From: Symsagittifera roscoffensis
Taxonomy: Eukaryota; Xenacoelomorpha; Acoela; Convolutidae
Length of the DNA stretch: 64,000 nt
Reading direction: 5' to 3'
Assembly: GCF_963678635.1 (NCBI RefSeq)
Contig: NC_087069.1
Coordinates: forward strand, 620,001 to 684,000
Below the pieces are notes generated by a model. It saw only the letters and a program-made list of their open reading frames with translations. It did no database searches and was not told where the DNA came from. The position numbers were made by a program, and so were the translations under genes. Of this stretch, positions 10,345 through 20,559 are shown one piece after another. Position 1 is the stretch's first letter; each line of letters begins with the position of its first letter.

Positions 10345-11360
10345 TCAGAGTTGACTAGCATTTGTTAAATTTTTAACGCTACCAAATGGATCTGGACCTT
10401 TCGTGTAGAGTATTTTGAGTTTCTTTTCTTCACTGATAGTAGGATTTCCATTCTTTTGTTGACGTCGTCGCAAACGATTCTTTACTGTTTTCATAGTTTT
10501 TATCATCGTCGTCATCGTCGTTGTTGGTGGGTAAAATTTCTTTTTTCTGGGTTTTTCTTTTGTTGGACTGTTTGGTCTGGGCTTGAGAGTTGTCGATCGA
10601 GTCTTCGAAGAGAAGGGTTTTGATCTCTTCGACTTCTCAGTTGTCGAATTGTCGGAGACAAAGGAGGAAGAAGTTGAGGGCTTAGCTGCTTCGCTCTTAA
10701 GCGAGCGGAGAATCTGTTTGGCATAAGTGTTGAAAACTAAACTAATATCAAGATTCATTTCTTTCAAAACTTGTGGATAAAAAACACCCTCAAGTTTTTT
10801 TTGCGTTTTGCTGTGTATCGTACAAAAAGAATTCAATTTTAACGAGTGTTGGTTTTCCTTGAATTAGAGCATATCCGTCAAAGTCTAAAGTCAAGGATTC
10901 AACTTTGAACAACTGCGTTAGCACTATGTTTGCCCTTTCCAATTTATTAGCTTCCAATGGCTCTTGAATGGATTCCATAACCTTTCGAAACACTTCCGGT
11001 TTTTCCACGAAGTTTTTCATTGTTTTTTTTTCTAATCTCTTTGAACTTGTCTGATGCAGAGAATTGTATGATTCAACATTTTTTCTGCTTCACCATCAAC
11101 ATCACCACTGAAATTAGTAAGTATCGATAAATTTCTTTTTCGATGATTTCGTACTAATTACTAGGGTTAAAGGAATGGGAGATGTTGGGTTTAATGGTGG
11201 TGGAGAGTCACGGCTGATATTTCGTTCTCGAAATCGTTGTATGTAATTGAGTTGAGATGAGTTGTCGTTAATTAATGGATTATGAATGATTCGAGATTGT
11301 GGTGCAGTTTTTTTATCTGGAGCATATGTTTTTCGAGGAATGAGGATGAATTATTCAGCA
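10345..11360 (-). pseudogene. Conserved Polinton accessory protein of unknown function (copy A)
   Basis: Three open stretches in series: about 11,360-11,127 (Pro/Ser-rich, with SRDSPPPLNPTSP), 11,020-10,790 (NKLERANIVL...LTLDFDGYALIQGKP) and 10,836-10,345 (GVFYPQVLKEMNLD followed by a Lys/Ser-rich tail). The helical block followed by a short strand 'YALIQGKP' and a final 'ALKxMN' helix is shared with a protein seen next to integrase in many Polinton-like elements and with copy B at 20,043-20,400. A frameshift at about 10,800 joins the last two parts. Function is unknown; its position suggests a virion or DNA-binding role. Confidence 0.55.
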
Positions 11361-11379
11361 TACATGCCTAAGGTTCTAA

Positions 11380-11640
11380 TTTTTCAGGTAATTGTAACAC
11401 GATTCCCCGATTGATTTAACCAGTGAATTATTGTTTGCCAAAGTTTTTCGTTTTTCTCGGATACTAAACTTAGGGTCAACAATTTTTCCCAAATGGTACT
11501 TTCTTACTCTCGACGAAACTTTTGTTAGCTGGAACATGTCCCAGAAAAACCTTTACAAAACAATCGCAAAAAAAATCTACGAAAATTTGAATCAGTTCCT
11601 GTCCAAATTGATCTACACTGGTGACTATCGAGCATTTGCT
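11380..11640 (-). pseudogene. Small basic Polinton protein (copy A)
   Basis: Two overlapping frames together give a hydrophobic helix (QIFVDFFCDCFVKVFLGHVP) followed by a basic segment (DPKFSIREKRKTLANNNSLVK) ending at 11,380. The pattern parallels copy B at 19,732-19,985 (FIQFLSECLLNLLRAEL then ERSKISKRNFRTNRKE). A frameshift near 11,530 separates the halves. The same arrangement of hydrophobic helix and Arg/Lys-rich stretch recurs in a small protein of many Polinton-like elements; its role is not established. Confidence 0.5.
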
Positions 11641-12593
11641 TCAATATACATAATTCTTTCTCTTTCATTTTCGAGAGATATGATAACTGCTTTCGAGGAT
11701 GGTAAATAGAAAATGGTTGGCGATGGTGGAACTATAATTGACGAATAACGAGGACATTCTGAAGTTTTGGGATCCAAGTCTATCAACAGATGACCGAAAA
11801 TTTCTTTCGTTGCCAACTGATACGCATGACGGAGGAATTTTGCATGATTCAATTGTCTGCCTAAATAATCAATTTGTTGAATGTCTCGAGGTGATTTGAA
11901 CAAACTTAAGTGAGTTGTATTCAAATCTAATGTACGTGATTGCTTACTTATAAATTGTGCTTGACATAAAAAACATGAATGAACATTTTTATGTCGGCCT
12001 GCTGTAACAAAATCTTTTTCATCAAAAATTTCTTCAGAGGTATCATCAAAGACAATCATACAATCCCGTAAGTTTTTAACAATTTCAAAGCTGGACAATT
12101 TTTTAAATTCAATATCAATTTTGTTGTGAGAAACAAAGGAACGTTAATTGGGTTGATCATGAAGATAAAAATAAAATATCTTGTTATATGATGGATAGAA
12201 TGTACCTTTGAGAAGCAATTGATAAACTAAATCAGTTTTGCCAGATCCCGAGGGACCTGAAACGGACATAAACAGACGATCTTTTGTTGAAATGATCTTA
12301 TTATTTTGTATAACTTGGGATTGGGTACATGTAACCAACTGTACCGGATAGTATTGAAAGCCAAATGGCAGTCTCGTCACAACTAAGGTTGTAAAAAGAC
12401 AACTATGGAATAGATAAAGAGAGCAAAATGAAAATAGAACAGACGTGTGTGAAAGAGACAACTTCTGCAGACGGAAGAGAAACAGAATTACAAAGTTTCC
12501 AAGATCTGTTTTCGTGAGATAAAGACTGTTCGCACCACCAATATCTACAAAGTCCCAATCATTGTTCTTGACAGTGGTTTCATCATTTACCAT
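11625..12593 (-). pseudogene. FtsK/HerA-type genome packaging ATPase (Polinton A)
   Basis: A Walker A motif GPSGSGKT lies at 12,257-12,234, preceded by DRLFMSVS. After one stop at about 12,144, the second half runs from 12,098 with Walker B CMIVFDDTSEEIF, then VTAGRHKNVHSCFLCQAQF and the C-terminal block EIFGHLLIDLDPKTSECPRYSS. These are the signature blocks of Polinton A32-like packaging ATPases, which pump DNA into the preformed capsid. The stretch before Walker A (about 12,490-12,320) is unusually hydrophobic and may contain an insertion or wrong frame. The copy B equivalent is at 19,129-19,720. Confidence 0.85.
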
Positions 12594-12599
12594 GTTTAC

Positions 12600-13165
12600 T
12601 GGAAGACTTTTTTGTAGAAAGGTTGATAGTTACAACTGCATACCAATCCCCTTTTTTTCTCTCTGATCTATTGCCGTTTGGTTTCTATTTTATTAAATAT
12701 CTTGCTATGTTTTTGTCTGTCAGATGTATCCGAACAATTTTTTCTACGTTTCCGTTACTGATTTTGTCTAATAACTCTTTTGGTAAATTCTCACCTGTTA
12801 AACTCACATTTTGTGTGTTTTCTTTTGGCGAAAATAACTTTTTGAAATTTTGAATTTTCAAACACGACATGTTAGCAACTAGTAATCACACAAGCTCAAA
12901 AGAAAATGAAAACAATCAAAAAAAAATATTTATTGTGACTCACGAAAATTGGTATATGTATGAGATTTTTCATTTCGGTTCAACAGGCAAATCAACTCCT
13001 CATTCAATGACGAAAAACTCATCTTTTGTGATATTGTCATGGTTACAATTAGATTTGAACTTTATAACAAAATGAGCAGCAACTCTGATAGTGGCTTGAA
13101 CTAAATGTAATTCCTCAACGTTATCAGTTTTGACCAATTCTTTCATTTCAGCTGGAGGCTGTTGG
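12600..13165 (-). other. Polinton A interior, unidentified coding remnants
   Basis: Minus-strand frames at 12,870-12,685 (FSPKENTQNVSLTGENLPKE) and 13,269-13,000 (QPPAEMKELVKTDNVEELHL) show plausible coding composition but no recognised domain. They lie between the ATPase and the exonuclease-like gene and probably belong to one or two decayed Polinton genes. Confidence 0.35.
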
Positions 13166-14036
13166 TCATGCAAATGGATTTGTCTTCTCTCTCCCAGCTG
13201 AGGTTGCAGCCCTTCCAGGTTGAGATTGAAGATCGGAAAGGACTGGTGAAATTCCTGGAGTCTGGACATTGTACAGGTGAAAGTAGTCCAGACCTGTAAA
13301 AATTTTGCGTAAATTATCGATTTCGATATCGTTCAGTGTAACTTGTTCGAGTTTTTGCAGGAGATGTTTTCCTCGACAATCTACTATGCCTGTCCGCGTA
13401 AGAGTAATTTTAATTCTTGGTTTTAAATTGTTTTCAGGACTCTGATAAGTCATTGAAGCGTAAACCACCAAGTTTGGTGATAAGGTTGTTTGCATCATTG
13501 GACAGTTTATTTTGTAACCAATCGAAAAAAAAACTTTGGTTTTTCTACGGATACAATGCTTTAATAACTGATGCGAGGGAAGTAAATGAGAGTGTCGTTT
13601 GCAAATATGTTTTTGTTTACCCAATAACTGTTCAATCTTTGGGCAGCCAATATCTTCCAAATTTGTCACGGGTAATTTCAAGTATTCAATCAATGAAACA
13701 AATTTTCGTGTACCTTTGGCAAAGAAAAGGGAGTTTGGGTTCCTCAAACGAATGCTGTCAAAAATCCAAATATGAGTAAGGGTGTTCACCTTTGTCACAA
13801 AAAGACCTGTGTAGAAATTTAGATACCCAATTGTAAGCGTTTGTTAATTGTAAGAGTTTTGATAAATTGTTGAATTGAACTGGTGGCAGAAAATGAATTG
13901 TATCAATTGAATTAGCAGAGCAAACTGAAAGTTCCTTTATGATCAAAGGTTTCTTGTCACATTTAAATCCTTCAATATCTAAAATAAAGAGATGGTTGAA
14001 AATTAAGTTTTTAGTTTTCTTTCTTTGGGTTAACAT
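13166..14036 (-). pseudogene. RNase H-fold exonuclease-like protein of Polinton-type elements (copy A)
   Basis: Starts at ATG 14036. It has FILDIEGFKCDKKPLIIKEL, a DxE-type opening motif as in DEDD exonuclease-like domains, then FCDKGEHPYSYLDF, LFFAKGTRKFVSLIEYL and LEDIGCPKIEQLL with Cys/His residues (KHICKRHSHLL). I recall this domain order from widespread invertebrate and mobile-element proteins with a predicted nuclease-like fold; enzymatic activity is inference. The frame shifts near 13,780, and the segment beyond about 13,600 is not recognised. Copy B has VVLDIECAKN at 15,064 onward in the same relative place. Confidence 0.5.
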
Positions 14037-14137
14037 GACTTTCACTCAGCATTCCTACAAATAAAATAACCTTGGTTTGAATGCTTTAAGAAATAAGCAA
14101 AACGCAATACCTGTCACGTGCCCCAGGTAACCGTTTT

Positions 14138-14372
14138 TTACTGGATAAGGCAAAACATATGTGTACCCAGGACCGGTATGATTTTTTCTTGCAAATATCC
14201 TGCTGCGTCATACAATATAGCATGTATTCTGAAAAATTTGAATTGTTTCAAGTGCTTGTCGAGCGACGAATTGTCTATTCCAATTAAGCCACCATATGGT
14301 CTGCTTTTCAAAACAAAATCTAAATTATTATCAGCATACAAATACAATCAAGTGGCTAAAAAAATACTGAAA
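14138..14372 (-). pseudogene. Conserved Polinton gene fragment ('DAAG' protein), copy A
   Basis: The frame contains SRPYGGLIGIDNS and FFRIHAILYDAAGYLQEK. Copy B encodes the aligned blocks LPFGALIGY and LLAILHDSAG at 14,800-14,930 on the opposite strand. The family is not known to me. Its value here is as the marker showing that the two Polinton copies meet head to head at about 14,380. Confidence 0.5.
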
Positions 14373-14395
14373 TCTGACTGATTTATCTGGATATT

Positions 14396-15050
14396 GTGAG
14401 ATACACAAAATTTACCAACTTGCAGAATTTGTACGTAGAATCACAAATAGCTCAGTTTCAGTGGACTCTACATATTGGTAACAGAAATTTTCATATAGGA
14501 TACAGATTCGATACCAAAAAACTAGAACTTATAGAATATCTTAGAAATGGAAATCAAGGGAAAAATAATCAATCTTTTTAACTACAAAGAGAAGAATATA
14601 ATAAGTTACTCGATAAACATCCTTCCTACTAGGTTATGTAGACATAATGAAAGTTTTGACGACTGCACTATAGAAATTGAACGTACAGAAATTGATGAAG
14701 TTCCAAGAATTTTCGAGATTGTAGTGCCTAAATTTTCGTCAAATACGAAAAAAAAACTTATTTGTTTGAATCTGTATTGTTTTGGACCCGGAAACAAATT
14801 TGAAAGAAATGTAACAAAACTTCCATTTGGAGCTCTAATTGGATACTGAATTTCCTATATTGGTAATTTTTTTTGTAAACTCCAAAATTTTTAGCCTTCT
14901 TGCAATTCTACATGACTCTGCTGGATCTGTGAAAACTACAACGAAAAAAGGACCTGGGTATTGTTATGTGGCACCTATTTTGAAATATTTGCTTCATCAG
15001 TTTATGTATCGTTCGATTGTTAATCATTTTAACCAATAAACTACAGAGAA
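14396..15050 (+). pseudogene. Conserved Polinton gene ('DAAG' protein), copy B
   Basis: Open stretches 14,396-14,581, 14,547-14,849 and 14,839-15,039 in different frames. The middle one has CRHNESFDDCTIEIERTE and ends LPFGALIGY; the last has LLAILHDSAGSVKTTTKKG. Corresponds to the fragment at 14,138-14,372 in copy A but retains more of the N-terminal part. Function unknown. Confidence 0.45.
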
Positions 15051-15063
15051 AACCGTCAGCAGA

Positions 15064-15433
15064 ATGAGTCTGGTTGTTTTGGATATTGAATGTGCTAAAA
15101 ACAGTATAGTGGGAGAGTTGGAGTTTATAAATATGGACAAACGGTAAGATATTCCTTTCTTCGTTCCAAAAAGTTCAAACCTATATGCCAATCTTCTTGG
15201 TGTACAAAACATCTTCAAGGAATCAGTCGGAGGTGCGGTTATGAAAAATATACTGAACCTGAAAAAAAAACAATGAAAAAACTAGAAGCAACAGAAACAG
15301 ATTTTTTGCAAGAGGTTATGAAAAAAGTAAGATTGTGTGAGAGTTTTTGGAAACAAAGATTATAAATTTTGATGACTATGCTGGCCCAAAAGTTCAGTAA
15401 TTCATAATTAAAGATGACGAATTTGATTGGAGG
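15064..15433 (+). pseudogene. Exonuclease-like protein (copy B), 5' part
   Basis: ATG 15064 begins MSLVVLDIECAKNSIVGELE, aligning with FILDIEGF...IIKEL in copy A. The frame is soon broken; similar residues continue in other frames. It is cut at 15,433 by the non-LTR insertion, and the sequence resumes at 18,823. Confidence 0.5.
15420..15433. repeat. Left 14-bp target-site duplication of the non-LTR element
   Basis: AATTTGATTGGAGG here is repeated exactly at 18,809-18,822. Joining the outer flanks would restore a continuous local frame, consistent with a target-site duplication. Confidence 0.65.
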
Positions 15434-15500
15434 CACGTTCAAATTGGAGTTCAAAGTTGAGCACGTGTCTTGTTAAACAAGAAAAGAAAAGGGAAAAAAA

Positions 15501-15606
15501 CAACAACAACCACAACAACATTGACAACTATTGCAACTATTGCAACTATTGCAACTATTTCATCTATTGTAATTATTGCAACTATTGCAACTATTGCAAC
15601 TATTGA
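15501..15606. repeat. CAA / TTGCAACTA microsatellite
   Basis: A short (CAA)n stretch leads into about nine copies of the 9-mer TTGCAACTA with a few substitutions, just upstream of the RT gene start. Confidence 0.85.
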
Positions 15607-15630
15607 GGAGTTTGTCAACCCCGACACGAA

Positions 15631-18599
15631 ATGATGAGGAGAAGCGACAGAGCGATAAAATCGCCGTCATATTTTGGTTTTCGTGATCACTCCGAAGAAA
15701 ATCCAAATGAGGACTCCGTTTCTGCGTCGCAGAGATTTAGTGACGATGAACAAGTGGATTCATACGATGAAACCGAAGACAAAATTTAAAATGAAGAACA
15801 ACATACTGGGGCGACTCAACAGCTTCGTGTTATGACCCTCAGCGAGCAAGACCAGTATCATGTTGTGACCATTACAGAAAACGCCACAAACTGTTTGTTC
15901 GACGCCTTTGGAGGGTCTCTCGACATATCTAAGGAAGTTCAAGAAGCTGAATGGGGGAACATATGGACTGTGAGTGTGAACCTCCAAGGCAAAAGTGTTC
16001 AGATCGACTTCTTGTATTCAACCTATTAATCTTACAGCAGGACCCAATGATAAAAACCACACGTGATGTGGGAGCTTTGATAGGAAGACGACTTGAAGAC
16101 TGGGAGAATAGTAAATTCAATATTCTACTACAAGAAGCCAAACGATGTTCACAAAAACAACCGAGGAAACCTATGAAAAAAAACAGATCTGAAGACGAGC
16201 ACACCGCAGTGGTTTTTGCACGAATTTTGATGGAAGGGAAAGTTCGGTCTGCCATGCGTTGGCTGACAAGCAGATCTGGCGGAGGTTTGCTCCATCAAAA
16301 TGACGAATTTATTGATTCCACAACAAAAACAAGGAAAATAGTCATTGACATTCTGAAAGAAAAACATCAGGTAGCAAAACAGTCAAAAGAAGAAGCAAGA
16401 AAACAAGTAGACAGCTTGCTTGAGTTAGAAACAGTAACCATCACTTCTTATATAGAAAAAAGTGCGAGGTCAATGCACAGTGGAGCCGGACCTTCAGGAT
16501 CAGATTCGGAACACTGGAAAGACGCATTTCTTCGATTTGGAGGACACAGTTCGGCTTTGAGAGACGAAGTGGCAGCGCTGATCACAAAGATAGCTAGCGA
16601 AATTATTCCATGGAACCAAATACGAGCATTGATGTCAGGTCATCTGATCGCTTTGGACAAGTGCCCCGGAGTTAGACCCATTGGCATAGGTGAGTGTTTG
16701 CGAAGAATAATGTGTAAAGTATGGCCGGAGTGACCAAAAAAGATCTCGAAGAAACCTGTGGACCTCAACAACTAGCTTGTGGTGTGAAAGCAGGAATAGA
16801 AGGAGCTGTACACGCAGTGGAGGAGTTGTTTAATAGCACCAAAGAGGACGGGAATGGTCTTCTTTTGATGGATGCCTCAAATGCTTTCAATGCATTGAAC
16901 AGGGAAACGGCTCTATGGAATGCTAGAAAACTTTGGCCTTTTCAACACTTATAGAGGGTATGCGCCGCTAATTGTTGCAGGAACGACAGAACTTCTTTTC
17001 AGTAGTGAAGGCACTACACAGGGTGATCCACTAGCGTTGTTACTCTATGGTGTTTCATTGATGCCATTGATTGAGTCACTCAAAGACCGAGATACGTATT
17101 TACAAACATGGTATGCAGATGATTCGGGAGCTCTCGGCGCTCTAGAAAACCTGGTTGAATGGTTGTCATCTTTGACTGAAAACGGCCCGAAGTATAGCTA
17201 TTACCCCGAGCCAAGCAAAAGTTATTTGGTTGTTCACCCGAACTTTGTTGAAAAAGCTCATCAATTGTTTGACAGGTTCGGCATCAGAATAGTTGAAGGT
17301 AGACGATATTTGGGCAGATTTATTGGCTCTGATGAAGGCAAAATTCGTTTCACTTTTAAAAAAAGGTCCAAGAATGGTTGGATTGTCTTGGCGAGTTTTC
17401 CAAAGTGGCAGAAAAAGAAACTCAAGCTGCTTTAGTTGGATTAACAAGATCACTGCAATTCGAATGGAGTTTTGTCCAGAGAGTAGTCAAAGATACGTCG
17501 CATTTGTTTGCTCCTCTCGAGAAGATATTGGAGGAAAACTTTTTGCCAAGCTTACAAGAACTTCTAGTGTCACACACTCAGATCGTGTTTTGTATTCACT
17601 TCCTGTCAAAAGAAGGGGACTAGGTGCGCAAAACCCAATAGAAGGTGCCGAACTAGCATTTTCTACTTCAAGTGAAGCAACCGACTGTCTCGTGAGTTCG
17701 ATCCCTCTCCAAGATGATTTCGACCAAACTCTACACAAAACAAAGATGAGAGAAGCAACAAAAAACCACGAGGAGAAACAAAATGCTGTGGACAAAGATA
17801 AACTCGATGAATTGCTTGAAGTTTTAACAGCAGATCAGAAACGAGCGATCCGGAGAATAATCGACAACAACTGTTCCTTGTGGCTAACTTCGCTGCCCTT
17901 GTTGAAAGAGAATTTTGATTTGTCAGCCACAGAGTTCAGAGACGCTCTATATGTCAGGTACAGAAAACAACTCAAACGTTCTTTCTCGAGATGCGATGGA
18001 TGTCAACAAGATTTTGACTTACGGCATATACTTTCTTGCAAGAAGGGTGGACTGGTAACACTACGACACAACGAAATAAGAGACGCAGTGAGCGATCTTG
18101 CTTCAATTTTGTGGAAGGATGTGAAAAGAAAACCTGTCGTATAAGACCAGATGTAGTAAATGGAACCCCGGCACTAATTGCGGATCTTTCAGCTCGTGGC
18201 GTTTGGGATAGACAGTCGGCTGCGTCGTTCGACATCCGTGTTACATACACTGATGCTCCGTCTTACCAAAACGGCAATCCCATGAATGTACTGAAAACTG
18301 CAGAGATTGAGAAGAAAAATAAGTATGGAGGAGCTTGTGAAGAAAAGCACATGTCTTTCACTCCGCTTGTCACTTCAATAGATGGTGTTTTGGCACCGGA
18401 ATTCACGTTTTTCCTCAAACGACTAGCAGATGGTCTGGCATTAAAATGGGACCGCCCATATAGTCATGTCATCTGCAGGGTGAGATGTAGAATTTTATTC
18501 GCTATACTAAGAGCAACCAACATTTGCATCAGAGGCACAAAATCCAAATGGCGATCCCTCGGCGTTGAGATTGGTTACACAATTGGAATGGCATTCTAA
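15631..18599 (+). pseudogene. Reverse transcriptase with CCHC and restriction-like endonuclease, frameshifted
   Basis: Begins at ATG 15631; an in-frame TAA lies at 15,787-15,789, and frame changes occur near 16,030, 16,720, 16,935, 17,350, 17,580 and 18,140. RT motifs are visible in order: VRPIGIGECLRR, GLLLMDASNAFNAL (catalytic Asp), GTTQGDPLA, and TWYADDSGALG (YADD box). After the thumb comes a CCHC-type knuckle CDGCQQDFDLRHILSC (C-x2-C-x7-H-x3-C), then RHNEIRDAVSDLA and ALIADLSARGVW...FDIRV, the restriction-like nuclease core. The family nicks target DNA and primes cDNA synthesis there. The mutations mean it is inactive. Similar RT proteins are known from several invertebrate genomes; I recall this without a search. 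Confidence 0.85.
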
Positions 18600-18808
18600 A
18601 TATTCACACGCTTTTAACTGGGGTTTTCATCGCGCATAACTGAATCCTATGATTTTAGAATTGCGACACCATTTGCATATTATTTCGAAGAATATGAGAT
18701 GTTTGCAGATAAAAACACAGGATGACAACTCTGAACAAGCAAAGAAAATTTTTCCTTGCACCATTCAAAACCAATTTACTTTGATATGGGAATTAAATTT
18801 TAGAAAAA

Positions 18809-18822
18809 AATTTGATTGGAGG
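18809..18822. repeat. Right 14-bp target-site duplication of the non-LTR element
   Basis: Exact second copy of AATTTGATTGGAGG, directly after the A-rich tail. Confidence 0.65.
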
Positions 18823-19113
18823 TAGAGCAACTACCCATGTTGACATGCAAAAACTCTTCACTGTGCAGAAAGAAAAGCATTTGCATACGGAACATGAACC
18901 CGAGGTTTTTTTTGACAAATTGTGAATTATAATAATAATCTCAATGAGCTAGGACATTTTGTTTTCGATGATGCAAATCATGAACAAAAACCATGGAAAT
19001 TGTTTGGACGTACAAGTAATAGATCTCCTTTAGTTTTCATGTGCCAATTTTGTGGTTATAGTTTTGTTGCTAGTATGTGCAATCGATCGAATTATGTTAT
19101 CCAAAACATGTGA
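18823..19113 (+). pseudogene. Polinton B remnants after the non-LTR insertion
   Basis: A short open stretch reads RATTHVDMQKLFTVQKEKHL to a TGA at about 18,924; a second frame (18,922-19,113) contains ELGHFVFDDANHEQKPW. Neither was assigned to a family. The first continues the frame that runs into the left target-site repeat, supporting one interrupted gene. Confidence 0.4.
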
Positions 19114-19128
19114 AGAAAAAACGCCACT

Positions 19129-19720
19129 TTGGGTAGCTATCTTATAAAGTACAGTCGGAAATATTCAACCTTTCCCAAAGCTATGAATATGTTAATATCT
19201 ACCAAAGAACGAATTTTTATTTCCTTAGTTGGTCCAAGTGGATCTGTAAAATCTCATCTTATTTTTGATTGGTTCAAAGTTGGTACTTTTCAACCAGCAT
19301 TCGATAAACTTTATTTCTTTTATCAACATTATCAACCTCTTTATAGTCAAATGCAAAGAAAGAACTTTAAGTTTGTCCAAGGAGCAGATTTCGATTTGAT
19401 CTAAAGTCTTCCCAGCAACGGAACTAAATATCTGCTTTAAACTCTAAACAGTTTGTAAAAAAATTGTGAAGAGACGTAGAATTACGAATTACACACATAG
19501 TCTTATTCAAGTCACCGAGAGATGTTTTACAAATCAGTACGTTAAGTCAGCAATTAGATCTAAGATATCAATTGAAAGAAAGGTATCAAGATGCAACATC
19601 CGTTCTTTATGGTCATTTACTTATTTATTTAACCACAAAAACAGTTGATTGACATAGGTATTGCTAGAATAATGGCTAAGCTCCAATAAAATTTTAGTTA
19701 CCATCTGGATTAGATACAAA
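19129..19720 (+). pseudogene. Packaging ATPase (Polinton B), inactivated
   Basis: The N-terminal part (to 19,404) contains LVGPSGSVKSHLIFDWFK; the Walker A at 19,231-19,254 reads GPSGSVKS instead of the GPSGSGKT of copy A, so the P-loop is altered. It continues with GTFQPAFDKLYFFYQHYQP. After several frame breaks, YGHLLIYLTTKT at about 19,610-19,650 aligns with FGHLLIDLDPKT of copy A. The Walker B region is missing or unrecognisable. Confidence 0.75.
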
Positions 19721-19731
19721 GTTTTTGGACG

Positions 19732-19985
19732 ATGAGTACACAATACGTCTCTATTCTCCCCATTTTTCAAAACTTTCCACTAAGACTTCGAAAAAATTTT
19801 ATCCTCAATTGTGCAGATTTCATTCAGTTTCTGAGCGAGTGTTTACTAAACCTATTAAGAGCTGAGCTTCGACATCTTTGGAAAGAACGTAGTAAAATAT
19901 CGAAAAGAAATTTCAGAACTAACAGAAAAGAAACTCATACCCCATCAAGAACTAACACAAAAAAAAATTATTTCAAGTTCAACTA
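19732..19985 (+). pseudogene. Small basic Polinton protein (copy B)
   Basis: 84 codons open. Contains the helix FIQFLSECLLNLLRAEL followed by a Lys/Arg/Thr-rich tail (RNFRTNRKETHTPSRTNTKK). Parallels 11,380-11,640 of copy A in position and pattern, immediately after the ATPase. Unlike most copy B genes, this stretch lacks internal stops, although its end may be displaced by a frameshift. Confidence 0.5.
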
Positions 19986-20042
19986 AAGGGTTACAATCGA
20001 TATGTATCATCACCCCTTTTGTCATTAAAAGATTGACATAGA

Positions 20043-20400
20043 ATGGAACAGCTTGTTTTAATTCCGTACTCAGTTTATCAACCACAAAGTACACTTCCAA
20101 GAAAACAAAAATAGGAACAAAAACAAGAAAAAGAGGAGACTGTTCCAAAAAATTTTGATACTATTTACAATACTGTAAGTGCGAGGTAGAAACGAGTAAA
20201 AATAGGTACCTTATTGATTTTGAACTCTCCTAGACTTAAACTCAGCCAGTCAGACAGTATCTTAAAAGATAATTGAGATACAAACGAGTCTATAGTAGAC
20301 TTTGTGAGTGCATTAAAGCGAAAAAACATCGATTTTCCAGATATGATTTTTACAACAAACGACAGATGATTTTGGATCCCATTCAAAGTTTGAAAAGGTA
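20043..20400 (+). pseudogene. Conserved Polinton accessory protein (copy B)
   Basis: From ATG 20043 the frame reads MEQLVLIPYSVYQPQS and later IVDFVSALKRKNIDFPDMIF, with five or more in-frame stops. The 'VLIPYS' opening and a terminal 'ALKRKNI' helix match the accessory protein in copy A (10,345-11,360), and I recall the same pattern in related elements. The repeated stops with an otherwise continuous frame show old decay by substitution. Confidence 0.5.
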
Positions 20401-20559
20401 AGACTAAAAAGATTGTATTCTAGGGATAGAGCTGCATATGCTTCTATTCAAGACTTGAGTAAAGCGAGTAGTTTATCCAAAAACAAAGCAGAACAATCCA
20501 TACAAGCCAAGACATAGTATACAAAAATTTGGTCCACCAATCAGGCGATTCCGAAGGTT

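Larger units (their letters stand above)
6487..14372 (-). mobile_element. Polinton/Maverick copy A (decayed)
   Basis: In minus-strand order it holds an unidentified conserved gene, an exonuclease-like gene, packaging ATPase, a small basic protein, a second conserved protein, integrase, penton-like minor capsid, basic core protein, major capsid and adenain-like protease. This set is diagnostic for Polintons/adintovirus-like elements. Most genes carry one to several frameshifts or stops. No protein-primed DNA polymerase B was recognised, and terminal inverted repeats were not found, so the copy is truncated, at least at the 14.4-kb side where it meets copy B head to head. Confidence 0.85.
15434..18808 (+). 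mobile_element. Non-LTR retrotransposon with C-terminal restriction-like endonuclease
   Basis: About 3.4 kb between 14-bp direct repeats (15,420-15,433 and 18,809-18,822). It contains a 5' (TTGCAACTA)n array, a single long degenerate RT gene and a roughly 200-bp 3' UTR ending in an A-rich tail (TTTTAGAAAAAA). The domain order RT, then CCHC knuckle, then PD-(D/E)xK-type endonuclease places it in the R2/R4/CRE-type (RLE) group rather than the APE-encoding LINEs. It inserted into Polinton copy B after that copy was in place. Confidence 0.75.
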
